Shown here piece after piece: positions 63,671 to 64,000 of a DNA stretch of 64,000 nucleotides. The stretch spans positions 28,532-92,531 of the forward strand of contig JAUCBJ010000826.1 of the NCBI GenBank assembly GCA_032718475.1, written 5' to 3'. Both the position numbers and the translations under genes were made by a program. Source of the DNA: Nemertoderma westbladi. Its lineage: Eukaryota; Xenacoelomorpha; Nemertodermatida; Nemertodermatidae. The notes below the pieces were generated by a model, which saw nothing but the letters and a program-made list of their open reading frames with translations, searched no databases and was not told where the DNA came from. The number at the start of each line of letters is the position of its first letter. Positions within the stretch are counted from its first letter, which is position 1.

Positions 63671-64000
63671 GTTTTATTTTTGAGAGTAATCAGCTGTTAT
63701 TTGCGTCGAATTTCCCCTGGAGAGGGATGCATTTTTATGTGTATCACATAGACATTTTATGTGTATCACATAGAAACCACACATTTATGTATATCACAAA
63801 TTCAGCCCAGTCTCTATTTCCCATAGCAATGTAAATTGTCAACCACGGCGACAGACAGCGTGCATACAGGACACGACAAATTACACGTTACAGTAAGTCC
63901 TGCGTACATTGCAAACCAAAAATATTGAATATTGGTGGGTGGAGGACAAGTAATTTAATATACATCTAAAGTTACTAACCCATAAATAATTAAATATGGT
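63671..64000. other. No gene seen
   Basis: Contains three copies of an ATTTATGTGTATCACATAGA-type short repeat (63730-63800). Otherwise unassigned. Confidence 0.5.

Overview
The window is animal (metazoan) nuclear DNA, most likely from a marine invertebrate. The evidence is a GT-AG spliced host gene of the CRIP1 LIM-domain family (exons at 48044-48083, 54025-54119 and 54423-54545), several BEL/Pao LTR retrotransposons (a metazoan group), RTE-like and CR1-like LINEs, hAT-type DNA elements and tRNA-derived SINEs. I cannot name the phylum. The base composition is AT-rich, and the 8-bp palindromes TAGGCCTA and TACCGGTA are strikingly common throughout.

Region by region. 1-1576: a minus-strand RTE-like LINE fragment, a short inverted-repeat element and an old LTR fragment. 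1803-15020: a BEL/Pao-type element with two nearly identical 1.2 kb LTRs. Its gag-protease frame carries several stops, RT/RNase H/integrase are almost wholly deleted, and a third ORF (ORF3, 12024-13726) of unknown function follows. 15506-17490: the 5' half of an RTE-like LINE. 17824-21455: a decayed minus-strand gag-like frame and a LINE tail. 21460-30116: two copies of a second BEL/Pao family facing each other, one with a decayed pol (23723-26530, minus) and one nearly gutted (27267-27643, plus). 30117-35250: a decayed minus-strand coding unit. It combines a module homologous to ORF3, a probable DEDDy (RNase D/WRN-like) 3'-5' exonuclease and three CCHC zinc knuckles, and it is interrupted by an RTE-like LINE with a 12-bp target duplication. 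35785-36986: a terminal-inverted-repeat element full of TACGCGTA palindromes. 37566-47626: a 10 kb stretch bounded by ~75-bp inverted repeats and a 5-bp duplication, holding a hAT element (8-bp duplication), a smaller element nested in that, and an almost full-length CR1-like LINE. 47984-55206: the CRIP-like host gene, whose first intron carries a second CR1-like LINE, a SINE and a 63-bp minisatellite. 55634-56156: a long foldback. 59545-63526: a mosaic of RTE-like LINE pieces in alternating orientations.

Only the CRIP-like gene looks like a working host gene. Among mobile genes, the CR1-like LINE at 41967-46887 (ORF1 and ORF2 in one frame, separated by a single UGA-CUA) and ORF3 of the first BEL/Pao element are the best preserved. 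The most unusual signals are: (1) TA-NNNN-TA palindromic micro-insertions that look like transposon excision scars; (2) the UGA-CUA junction; (3) the ORF3 / exonuclease / zinc-knuckle gene family shared by two elements; and (4) a predicted in-frame 93-nt intron in the BEL/Pao gag.
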